DNA of 64,000 bases from Botryococcus braunii (lineage: Eukaryota > Chlorophyta > Trebouxiophyceae). Both the position numbers and the translations under genes were made by a program. Of the stretch, positions 20,917 to 29,898 are shown piece by piece. Every line of letters begins with the position of its first letter. Within the stretch, counting starts at the first letter, position 1. The notes beneath the pieces were generated by a model that saw only the letters and a list, made by a program, of their open reading frames with translations, was not told the DNA's origin and searched no databases. The DNA lies in assembly GCA_002005505.1 (NCBI GenBank), contig KV908682.1, positions 20,172 to 84,171 on the forward strand, in the 5' to 3' direction.

Positions 20917-20934
20917 CTTCCCCTTGACTTTTCC
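20917..20934 (-). promoter_or_regulatory. Copia C polypurine tract
   Basis: On the minus strand CAAGGGGAAG abuts the 3' LTR. The identical CAAGGGGAAG abuts the 3' LTR of D. It would prime plus-strand synthesis. Confidence 0.8.
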
Positions 20935-22886
20935 TCACAAAAACTTGGCTAGTCCTAGAGCCTCACGATGGCCCTGAAATACCTGCCTTGTCAACGGCTT
21001 GGTAAATATATCTGCCACATTCCTAGCAGAAGGAACGTATTTCACATCCACCTGTCCCAATGCAATAGCTTCCCGAGCAAAATGAAAGCTGATTGCAATG
21101 TGCTTGGTATGTTTTGAGAACACTGGATTTCTGAGATGATTGATGCATCCCTGATTATCACAGTGGATCTTCACAATCCAAGGAGAAATACCAATTTCTT
21201 CCAGGAATCCCTTCATCCAATTTGCCTCTTTGACAGCTGCACTTGCCGCCATAAACTCAGCCTCTACAGTGGATGTGGCCACTGCAGACTGCTTCTTGCT
21301 TCCCCAAACTACAGCTCCTCCAAACACACGAATTACGTAACCAGTAGTGGAGAACCTGTGATCCTGATCACCACCATAATCTGCATCCACAAAGCCCTCC
21401 AGCTCTGTGTCCTTCCCCCCAAGTACTAACACAAGATCCCTGGTAGCCATCAGATACTTCAACACTCTGATGGCTTCATTCCAGTGAGCAGTGGTGGGAG
21501 TAATCCTGTACCTGGAAAGCACTCCCACAGCCTGGGAAATATCAGGCCTTGTGGTGTTTGCAATGTACAACAGTGACCCAACCAGCTCACAATATCTGTG
21601 CCCTGGTGGTAAGGGACTCCCAGCTCCAATGCTGGCACTGTTGTCCTTGGACATCGGTCGCTGTGTGGCCACAAAATCCTTAGTCATAGGGGTGTCAGGC
21701 CCCACAGACTCCAGATCCAGCCCAAATTTCTCAACTAGGGCATCAATCTTTGGTATGCAACTCAAAGAAATCAACCCTTTCTCTCTATCTCTCATCACTT
21801 GGCAGCCCAAGAAATCTTTCACCTCTCCTAGATCATGAATGGTGAACTCCTGCTTCAACAACCCTTTCACTCTCTCAATCTCACTCATGCCCTTCGAGAC
21901 TATCAACAGATCATCAACATAAATCAGCACAAAGGATTTCCCTCCATCCACAGAACATTTCACATAGACCCCAGCATCACTCTTGCACACCTCATACCCC
22001 ATGGTATGTAGCTTCTCATTAAGGGTCTTATGCCATGCCCTTGGAGCTTGCTTCAGGCCATACAGTGCCTTCTTCAAGCGACACACAGTGTTCCCATCCC
22101 CATTCTCAAACCCAGGAGGTTGTGTGACATAGACCTCCTCCTCTAATTCACCATTTAAAAACGCAGTCTTGACATCCACCTGGTGAATTTCAAGACCCTC
22201 CTGTGCAGCCACTGACAGTAAAGCTCTTCTAGACCCATAACTGCTGGTGGGAGCAAATACCTCCATCACATCCACTCCTGGAATTTGCCTACACCCTTGA
22301 GCCACCAGCCTGGCCTTGAACCTAAGGACATTGCCATGAGAATCCATTTTCACTGAGAAAATCGAGTGAACTGGGATTACTTTGTGCCCACGAGGTCTAG
22401 GAACAAACTCCATCACCTCATGAGCATCTAAGGAGTTTTGCTCCTCCTGCATTGCAGCCTTCCAGTATTCCCACTGTGGGGACTGCTGGGCCTCCTTTAG
22501 ACTTGAAGGCACACTAATCTTCCCAAAACGCACCCCAGTGTGCTTCCCCTGATCTTGCTTACTCTTACTCTCACTCTCATCCACTACTCTTTCGCTGAAT
22601 GTCGCCGCACTGCATGTGGGGACTGTGGGTAAAGATCCAGATCTCTCCCTCTGCTCCTTCTCTCTCTTAGACTCACAGCTTGCCCTCTCAAGCTTGCTGC
22701 CAGCCACTCTCACATCATCCTCCCAAACACAGGTACCTCTCGGAAAGCTCTTGTAATTGGGGGAGTTCTCACACTGTCTTGGCTTCCGATTCACCTCCTC
22801 AGACACACTCTCACATGGCTGACGGTTTGCAGTCCCGTCAGGACTCTCACAGACATGTGTACCATTCTGCCTTGCATGAGCTCTTG
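20935..22886 (-). CDS. Copia C pol, RT and RNase H (3' part of split gag-pol)
   Basis: This is the distal half of C gag-pol, interrupted at 22886 by D. RT motifs include VHSIFSVKMD, QVDVKTAFLNGELEEEVY and the active site YVDDLLIV. RNase H has FVDADYGGD, STVEAEFMAA and HCDNQGC. It ends just before the polypurine tract. The frame is continuous with 29899-33204 once D and one TSD copy are removed (total 1750 residues, against 1737 in D), so the gene was intact before D arrived. Without removal of D it cannot be expressed as one polyprotein. Confidence 0.92.
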
Positions 22887-23580
22887 TGTTGAGTTCTGAA
22901 CATTATTATTGAATGCCTTGTGCTTTAAGTGATCTTCATGTGTGCACTATTAGGATATGGGTCCATTGAGAACATAAGGTACCTTGAGACACGGCAGATT
23001 CTGGACGTTTTCGAACATAAGGTACAATCCTATCTAGATCACACGTTTGTCGGATGAACTCTTAAGGCTGCCCCACCGGAGTGAATACCAACTGGTTGTG
23101 AAAGATGCTGGGCATCACCAGATGCTAGTCTTGTCCGACAGTTGTGTGTGGCACTCAGCAGACAGTCGTACGGACTGTAGCTGGAGTAACTTCGTCTATT
23201 GACGACCTGTCTGCTTTGTACAGGTACGGTGCGGCAGTGTGTGTTGTATCATTGTTGCTATTGTGAGAGTGAACAAGCTTAGTGTACCCTGTAGTCACTC
23301 AAACAGATAAGGGACAGTGACTTCAGGGAGTATAGGCATGTACTTGAACGTAGCCGTCTAGAGCCTTATCTAGTGATTGCTTGATCGGTGCTTGTGTACA
23401 AGATAATGATGTAACGGAACTGGTTGTGAAAGATGCTGGGCATCACCAGATGCTAGTCTTGTCCGACAGTTGTGTGTGGCACTCAGCAGACAGTCGTACG
23501 GACTGTAGCTGGAGTAACTTCGTCTATTGACGACCTGTCTGCTTTGTACAGGGAAAGCCGATTGCCCATAACCTTTCACA
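22887..23580 (+). repeat. Copia D 5' LTR
   Basis: 694 bp, TG..CA. It contains an internal exact 135-bp direct duplication (23090-23224 and 23418-23552, offset 328 bp) and two ATAAGGTAC motifs (22974, 23017). The last 20 bp contain GCCCATAACC, complementary to the adjacent PBS. Confidence 0.97.
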
Positions 23581-23594
23581 GGTTATGGGCCCAC
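23581..23594 (+). promoter_or_regulatory. Copia D primer-binding site, initiator tRNA-Met anticodon arm
   Basis: GGTTATGGGCCCAC directly follows the 5' LTR. It is complementary to GUGGGCCCAUAACC, the anticodon loop and 5' anticodon stem of plant-type initiator tRNA-Met (recalled from memory). This matches the half-tRNA priming known for Drosophila copia rather than priming from a tRNA 3' end. Copia C has the same 14 bases at its PBS. Confidence 0.85.
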
Positions 23595-23970
23595 GCCCTT
23601 CCAGCTGAGCCAAGTAAAAGCAGGAGTGAAGGTCGTCTACGGATGGGTCAGACGTAAGCGTCAACAAAGGAGCTCGAGCATGGCGCAGCGGCGCAAGGGA
23701 ACTCGAGTGTACCAGGACCATTATCTTACTCACAGTTTACCTTTCTGGGAAATTCATAATTGAAGTTTTAGCTGTGCTTTATCATTCATAGACGTTGTCT
23801 AGAAGCACTGAGTGAGTCGGGCCGGACTCCGGCGCAAACTTCTGAGGGGAACATATCTGCTACTACTGTGCAAGACTGGCTGGTAAATTTCCATGACATG
23901 GAGGGAATTGTAGGGTATTGCTGCATTCCAGAAGTTTATGAGTAAGTTTGGCTGGTGAAGTGACAATAGT
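23595..23970 (+). other. Copia D leader
   Basis: The untranslated leader between PBS and gag. It holds short upstream ORFs, including a 27-codon one from the ATG at about 23680. It also contains TGGCGCAGCGG, which equals the D-arm sequence of plant initiator tRNA-Met as I recall it. Confidence 0.5.
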
Positions 23971-26900
23971 ATGACAAAAAGGGGCAAAGAAAAGGAAAGT
24001 AGCAGTGAAACAGCAATGTCTCAACCTGGAGAAGTCAGTGGGGCCACTCCAGGGCAGTCTATGACCGGGACACAATCAGCCACTGCAGAACCAAAGGTGG
24101 AGATTGACAAGGCAGCCTACATCCCCAATACCTCTAATCCAAAGATGACTGTCATGCTTGATGATGGAGGGCGCAATTTTGAATTTTGGTATGAAAATTT
24201 GGAGGCGTGCGCAAACACCAAGGGGGTCAGAGCGGCTTTGGAGAGGCCAATGCCAGGGTCGGTGGAGAACTCAGCCATCAAGCAGTGGCTGATCCAGTCA
24301 GTTCCAGTCATCTGGCATTCTCAGATCTCATGCCACAAAGCAGCGTTCGACTTCATCGCGTGGGTGAAGAACAGTCACACTGGAGGGAGCAACCAAGACA
24401 TCAACCTTGAGTGGTACAAGGAAATGGAGCAGGGCATCAAGACAGGGGAGACACTCAAGGTCTACCTCTACAGAATGATGGATCTGGCTACAAGTCTCAG
24501 AAACAACGCGTTCATCCTCTTGGACCACAATGTTGGGGAGCTGATGGTGAAGGGCCTCCCTCCTGTGCTGAGGCTCGAGTCCCTGGAGGTTATGGCAACC
24601 GACAAGCCGCCATTGGAGCTGATTCAAAGAATCCTGCGCGCCGCAGCCAGCCGTGGGTACAAGGACCCACCTGCAGAGCGAACACCTCAGGCCATGGCAG
24701 CTGCAGCAGTGGCTGGTCCCTCTGGGGGGGTAGCTGGAGCGTCATCAAGCGCTGGAGCTGCACCAGGAGTGGGAGCAGTACCGGGAGTTGGAGCAGCACT
24801 ACCAGCAAACGAACAGCCTCCCGCTGGCCCCTCTGCAACGACTTTTGGTGGCAGGGGGCGTGGACCTGGCAGGGCAAGAAGGCCCAGAGAGGAGCTTACA
24901 TGCCACTTCTGCAAGGCAAAGGGCCACTTCATGACTGACTGCGGACCGCTCAGGCAGCTGCAGGCTCTGCATCAAAACATGCAAGCGGCAAGCGTTGGGC
25001 CTGCAGCTTACTGGGGCTTGGGAGGCCCACAGTCGTCTCCTCAAGCCTGGTGGGACCATGGATCTGGCCGGGGTGGCCCGCCTTCATCCGCTTCCAGCCC
25101 TGGACCTCCTTCAGCATATAACTATCCAACAAGTCAACACACGTTTCCGGGGTGGCATTTACCACCTCCACCCCCTCCTTCTGGTGAGGCGATGTTTATC
25201 TCTCTCAATGTGCTTGCCCCAACTTCGCATGGAGCTAGCAGCACATCTTGGTTAATAGATAGTGGTGCCTCTGTGCATATAGTCAATGATCTCTCATTGC
25301 TCCATAATCCAGTTATGCATAGACAGCCTCTTCCTCTGCACTTGGCAACCTCAGACGCCAAGGGAGGAATCATTGCATCTGGGTCTGTATGCCTTGTGAA
25401 TGCAAGGCACGAAGTATTCTGGCTACACAATGTGCAGTGTGTTCCTTCTGCGCATACCAACCTCATTTCAGTCACTGGTGCAATTCAGGATGGAGCATCT
25501 TTCCTGACTGACACTGCAGGTGGTTACACAGCCATGAAGGGACCTGAAGGGTGGTGTGGAGATATCACCCGCGCACGAGGTCTGTTTTTTTTGGAGTTTG
25601 TTAGTCCTGTCAGAGGGCAGCAAGTTGGCTGCAGACATATTGATCACATGGCTGAGGCGTCTCATCTTAGGAAAGGACACGTGTGTAGCGAGAGATCTCT
25701 GTGGCATGCTAGGTTAGGTCATCCTGGTGCCAGCAGCATGCAGAGGTTCTCCAAGGAAGATCTGGTTACAGGAATCAATATCTCCCTTGCTCCCTGCTCT
25801 GAGTGCCCCAAGCACTGTGAATCGTGTATACAAGGGAAACACTCCAGACCTCCTTTCCCGGTATCTTCCAGGCCTGCACATCACCCACTCGATAGAGTCC
25901 ATGTGGATACTGTGGGTCCCATATCACCTCCTGCCATCACAGGTGAACGATATTGGGTCACTGTAGTGGATGAAAGTTCACACCAAGTTGCCTCCCTGCC
26001 TGTGAAGTCAAAGGATTGCATCCCAAAGGCTGTGATAGACCTGCTCCGTTTTTGGCAGACCCAACGAGGCACGGTTGTGAAGTGTGTGAGGACTGACAGG
26101 GGTTCAGAGTTCCTGAACCAGCAATTCAAAGAGTTTTGTGCTCAGCAGGGCACTAAGATGGAGTCCTCAGCGCCCTACACGCCTCAGCAGAATGGGGTGG
26201 CGGAGAGGATGAATAGGACCCTGAAGGAGCGAACAAGGACTCTGTTGGTCCATGCTGCAGCAGACCCCTCCCTTTGGAAGGAGGCGCTTGAGACAGCTAC
26301 CCTCCTCTACAATGTGGGTCCTACTTCAGGCAGGTCCCTGACCCCCATGGAATTATTCTTTGGTGTCAAACCTGATGTGTCTGTGCTGCGCACGTTTGGC
26401 TGTGTAGCCCATGTGCACATTCCCAGTGGCCAAAGGTCTGTTTTTGGGCCCAAGACCATCCCTGGGATGTTTACTGGTTATTGTCCCCAGTCTAAAGCGT
26501 ATCGTGTGTACGTGGGGAATGGAGTGTGGAAGGAGAGTAGGGACGTCAGCTTTATCGAGCACTTGAGGGGGGCTGAGAGAGTGGGTCTATCAAAGGTCCA
26601 GCCTGGGTCTGTCTATGATTCTAGGATATCACCCCCCCTTGGCAGTGAGAATCTGGCAACGCCTCAAGCAATTCCCTCTGCTGCTCCACCCACGTTCTGG
26701 GATGAGGAGGATGACCATGGAGTGGAGACGCTTTCCACTGGGGCTCCTGGGACCTCTGGACTTTGTGCTGGGGATCAGTCTGGAGACGGGACCACAGCAG
26801 CACATGACCAAGGAAACCCCACCAGCCTGGATTCTACTGTTGGGACCCCAGAATCATCTCAGCACTCGTGGTCGGTGCTTGAGCATATGCAGAATCTGGC

Positions 26901-29184
26901 CAGGGGGGGTGTAGAAACTCAATCCCAGGTAGAAAAAATGCAGAAGGTACAAGAGGGGTTGCGAATGCAGGGGAAGTCACAAATTCCCCTTCCTCCAGGG
27001 ACCACCCTTACAAGGGAGCAGCGTTATGTACAGCGCGTGGCTAGGAGAGAGCATTCTGACATCCCATTGCATGCCCCTGACCCAGGTCAGGCAATTGTGA
27101 GTGAGCCAAACATGGTTGGTCTCCCTGATATGCAGGGGCAGGTTGAGACAGTCGAGGCTATGTTCGGTGCAGATGTAAGAGATGAGAGCAGTGGGTTAGA
27201 CATGCCAGCAGTAGGGGAAGCTGGTGCCCAATCCCAGTCACTGGCTAGTCATGCTTATGGTGTGCAGGCTGACATTGTAGGCGCAGCTCAGGCAAGTCTG
27301 GGTAGTGTGCCCAAGTGTGAGTCCAGGAGAGAGAGAGAGCTGCTGCTCCCCTCTGCATTGCGGAAGGTGCGAGAATGTAAGGGTGCTGCACATGAGTCCA
27401 GTAGTCAAGGAGAGAGAGAGAGACTTGAGAAGGAATCAGATAATCCCGGCAGTACTGCCCAGTCCCAGCATAAGGTACATAATGTACCTTATTCTGGCAA
27501 CCAGGGAGAGAGAGAGAGAGAAGGGAACAGCATCAGTAAGGCTGACAGCCCTGCTGCACCACAGCATAAGGTACATAGTGTACCTTCTGTCACGTTGGGA
27601 AAAGTTCACGTGCCCTCAAACTTGAGGGAAGCCCAGCGCTCACCTCAGTGGGAGTTTTGGCAGCAGGCAATGCAAGAGGAGATGGAGTCTTTAGACACCC
27701 ATGAGGTTATGCAGTATGTGGAAAGACCCCATGGGCAGAAAGTTATCCCTGTTCATTGGATTTTTTCTACAAAAAACGATGCACATGGGAATGTCACTCG
27801 GTTTAAAGCAAGATTGGTTGCCCAGGGTTGCAGACAGATTCCTGGTATAGATGTTGGTGAGGTTTTTGCACCTACCAGCAGCTATGGTGCTAGGAGAGCT
27901 GTGTTGGCAGTGGCTGCCACACAAAATCTTGAGATCCACCAAGTGGATATCAAGACAGCTTTTCTCAATGGGGAGTTGGAGGAAGAGGTCTATGTGACCC
28001 AACCACCAGGATTTGAGAATGGCAACACGAGAGTTGTGTGCAAGCTCAGGAAGGCACTCTACGGTCTTAAGCAAGCCCCACGGGCTTGGCACAAGACCTT
28101 GAGCGACAAGTTGAGCGTGATGGGGTATAGTGTGTGCAAGAGCGACGCTGGGGTATACATCAGGAGGGCCCCTGATGGTAATCTGTCGTTTATTCTTGTT
28201 TATGTCGATGATCTTCTCATAGTTGCTAGAGTGGTTGCAGAGATTGAGTGGGGGAAAGAGTTATTGAAGAAGGACTTCACCATCCATGATTTGGGAGAGG
28301 TGAATGATTTCCTGGGGTGTCAGGTCCTACGCAATAGAGTTCAGGGCACTATTTCCATGAGTTGCACTCCCAAGATTGATGCTCTTGTGGAGAAGTTTGG
28401 CGTTGCTGATGATGGACGTGGGGTTGATACCCCCATGTCCAAGGACTTCGTGGCTAGCAGCAGACCCGAGTCCTCAGATGGTATGTCACATGGGGCTGGT
28501 ACCCCTCTGCCACCTGGTCATCGATACTGCGAGTTAATTGGATCGTTACTGTACATAGCCAATACGACCCGGCCTGACATTTCTCAGGCTGTTGGAGTGT
28601 TGTCAAGGTATAGAATGACACCCACTACCTCACACTGGAATGAGGCCATTCGAGTGCTGAAGTACTTGAGAGATACCAGAGAGTTAGCTCTTACTCTGGG
28701 TGGAAAGGGCCCTGAGCTAGAAGGCTATGTTGATGCCGACTATGCTGGGGACCTGGACCACAGGTATTCCACCACTGGCTATGTTCTATCAGTCTATGGT
28801 AGTGCCGTGGTTTGGGGAAGCAAGAAGCAGAGCTCAGTTGCTACCTCAACTGTGCAAGCTGAGTTTATGGCAGCTGGCCATATTGTGAAGGAAGCCAACT
28901 GGCTAAGGGGCTTCTTGGAAGAGATAGGGGCTGCACCTTGGAGGGTCAAAATTTTCTGTGACAACCAAGGATGCATTTCTAATTTACGGAACCCCCTGTA
29001 TTCCAAATTCACAAAGCACGTTGCAGTAAGCTTCCACTACGCTAGGGAAGCTATGGCACTTGGGCAGGTAGATATCCTCTATGTGGAATCTGCACGCAAT
29101 GTGGCTGACATTATGACCAAGCCACTTGCCAAGCCCGTGTTTGTTGGTCATCGTGATTCACTAGGTTTGAGAAGATACACTTAA
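23971..29184 (+). CDS. Copia D gag-pol polyprotein, 1737 residues
   Basis: A single uninterrupted ORF in copia order. Gag is roughly residues 1-300, with a CCHC knuckle (CHFCKAKGHFMTDC) near 311-324. Protease has LIDSGAS near 427. The integrase zinc region (LWHARLGHP..C..C) lies near 576-620, and the core has D in HVDTVGP near 647, D in RTDRGSEF near 709 and E in QNGVAERMNR near 745. RT has VDIKTAFLNGELEEEVY and YVDD near 1411-1414. RNase H has YVDADYAGD and FCDNQGC to the C-terminus. A Ser/Glu/Gln-rich linker with GAGAGA-encoded Glu-Arg runs separates integrase and RT. All catalytic motifs are present, so it is probably functional. Expression would be from the 5' LTR. Confidence 0.97.
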   Translation: MTKRGKEKESSSETAMSQPGEVSGATPGQSMTGTQSATAEPKVEIDKAAYIPNTSNPKMTVMLDDGGRNFEFWYENLEACANTKGVRAALERPMPGSVENSAIKQWLIQSVPVIWHSQISCHKAAFDFIAWVKNSHTGGSNQDINLEWYKEMEQGIKTGETLKVYLYRMMDLATSLRNNAFILLDHNVGELMVKGLPPVLRLESLEVMATDKPPLELIQRILRAAASRGYKDPPAERTPQAMAAAAVAGPSGGVAGASSSAGAAPGVGAVPGVGAALPANEQPPAGPSATTFGGRGRGPGRARRPREELTCHFCKAKGHFMTDCGPLRQLQALHQNMQAASVGPAAYWGLGGPQSSPQAWWDHGSGRGGPPSSASSPGPPSAYNYPTSQHTFPGWHLPPPPPPSGEAMFISLNVLAPTSHGASSTSWLIDSGASVHIVNDLSLLHNPVMHRQPLPLHLATSDAKGGIIASGSVCLVNARHEVFWLHNVQCVPSAHTNLISVTGAIQDGASFLTDTAGGYTAMKGPEGWCGDITRARGLFFLEFVSPVRGQQVGCRHIDHMAEASHLRKGHVCSERSLWHARLGHPGASSMQRFSKEDLVTGINISLAPCSECPKHCESCIQGKHSRPPFPVSSRPAHHPLDRVHVDTVGPISPPAITGERYWVTVVDESSHQVASLPVKSKDCIPKAVIDLLRFWQTQRGTVVKCVRTDRGSEFLNQQFKEFCAQQGTKMESSAPYTPQQNGVAERMNRTLKERTRTLLVHAAADPSLWKEALETATLLYNVGPTSGRSLTPMELFFGVKPDVSVLRTFGCVAHVHIPSGQRSVFGPKTIPGMFTGYCPQSKAYRVYVGNGVWKESRDVSFIEHLRGAERVGLSKVQPGSVYDSRISPPLGSENLATPQAIPSAAPPTFWDEEDDHGVETLSTGAPGTSGLCAGDQSGDGTTAAHDQGNPTSLDSTVGTPESSQHSWSVLEHMQNLARGGVETQSQVEKMQKVQEGLRMQGKSQIPLPPGTTLTREQRYVQRVARREHSDIPLHAPDPGQAIVSEPNMVGLPDMQGQVETVEAMFGADVRDESSGLDMPAVGEAGAQSQSLASHAYGVQADIVGAAQASLGSVPKCESRRERELLLPSALRKVRECKGAAHESSSQGERERLEKESDNPGSTAQSQHKVHNVPYSGNQGEREREGNSISKADSPAAPQHKVHSVPSVTLGKVHVPSNLREAQRSPQWEFWQQAMQEEMESLDTHEVMQYVERPHGQKVIPVHWIFSTKNDAHGNVTRFKARLVAQGCRQIPGIDVGEVFAPTSSYGARRAVLAVAATQNLEIHQVDIKTAFLNGELEEEVYVTQPPGFENGNTRVVCKLRKALYGLKQAPRAWHKTLSDKLSVMGYSVCKSDAGVYIRRAPDGNLSFILVYVDDLLIVARVVAEIEWGKELLKKDFTIHDLGEVNDFLGCQVLRNRVQGTISMSCTPKIDALVEKFGVADDGRGVDTPMSKDFVASSRPESSDGMSHGAGTPLPPGHRYCELIGSLLYIANTTRPDISQAVGVLSRYRMTPTTSHWNEAIRVLKYLRDTRELALTLGGKGPELEGYVDADYAGDLDHRYSTTGYVLSVYGSAVVWGSKKQSSVATSTVQAEFMAAGHIVKEANWLRGFLEEIGAAPWRVKIFCDNQGCISNLRNPLYSKFTKHVAVSFHYAREAMALGQVDILYVESARNVADIMTKPLAKPVFVGHRDSLGLRRYT

Positions 29185-29190
29185 AGCATG

Positions 29191-29204
29191 CAGGCAAGGG
29201 GAAG
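29191..29204 (+). promoter_or_regulatory. Copia D polypurine tract
   Basis: AGGCAAGGGGAAG immediately precedes the 3' LTR and is the expected plus-strand primer. Confidence 0.85.
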
Positions 29205-29898
29205 TGTTGAGTTCTGAACATTATTATTGAATGCCTTGTGCTTTAAGTGATCTTCATGTGTGCACTATTAGGATATGGGTCCATTGAGAACATAAGGTAC
29301 CTTGAGACACGGCAGATTCTGGACGTTTTCGAACATAAGGTACAATCCTATCTAGATCACACGTTTGTCGGATGAACTCTTAAGGCTGCCCCACCGGAGT
29401 GAATACCAACTGGTTGTGAAAGATGCTGGGCATCACCAGATGCTAGTCTTGTCCGACAGTTGTGTGTGGCACTCAGCAGACAGTCGTACGGACTGTAGCT
29501 GGAGTAACTTCGTCTATTGACGACCTGTCTGCTTTGTACAGGTACGGTGCGGCAGTGTGTGTTGTATCATTGTTGCTATTGTGAGAGTGAACAAGCTTAG
29601 TGTACCCTGTAGTCACTCAAACAGATAAGGGACAGTGACTTCAGGGAGTATAGGCATGTACTTGAACGTAGCCGTCTAGAGCCTTATCTAGTGATTGCTT
29701 GATCGGTGCTTGTGTACAAGATAATGATGTAACGGAACTGGTTGTGAAAGATGCTGGGCATCACCAGATGCTAGTCTTGTCCGACAGTTGTGTGTGGCAC
29801 TCAGCAGACAGTCGTACGGACTGTAGCTGGAGTAACTTCGTCTATTGACGACCTGTCTGCTTTGTACAGGGAAAGCCGATTGCCCATAACCTTTCACA
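29205..29898 (+). repeat. Copia D 3' LTR
   Basis: 694 bp, no differences from the 5' LTR that I can see by eye, including the internal 135-bp duplication. Confidence 0.97.

Larger units (their letters stand above)
22887..29898 (+). mobile_element. Copia element D, apparently intact
   Basis: A 7012-bp Ty1/copia element with LTRs at 22887-23580 and 29205-29898 that I read as identical. Ends are TGTTGAG..TTTCACA, flanked by TCTTG at 22882-22886 and 29899-29903. It has a PBS, one complete gag-pol ORF and a polypurine tract. It sits in the pol gene of copia C in the opposite orientation. Identical LTRs imply recent insertion. Confidence 0.97.

Noticed and set aside
20187..23580. Hammerhead-type ribozyme in the internally duplicated LTR blocks
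   Set aside because: I looked for CUGAUGA with a following GAAA in the duplicated blocks of C and D and did not find the pair; other ribozyme classes were not excluded.
23370..23733. Short ORFs in the D LTR and leader (61-69 codons)
   Set aside because: They fall in LTR sequence and the tRNA primer-site region and are duplicated only because the LTR is duplicated.
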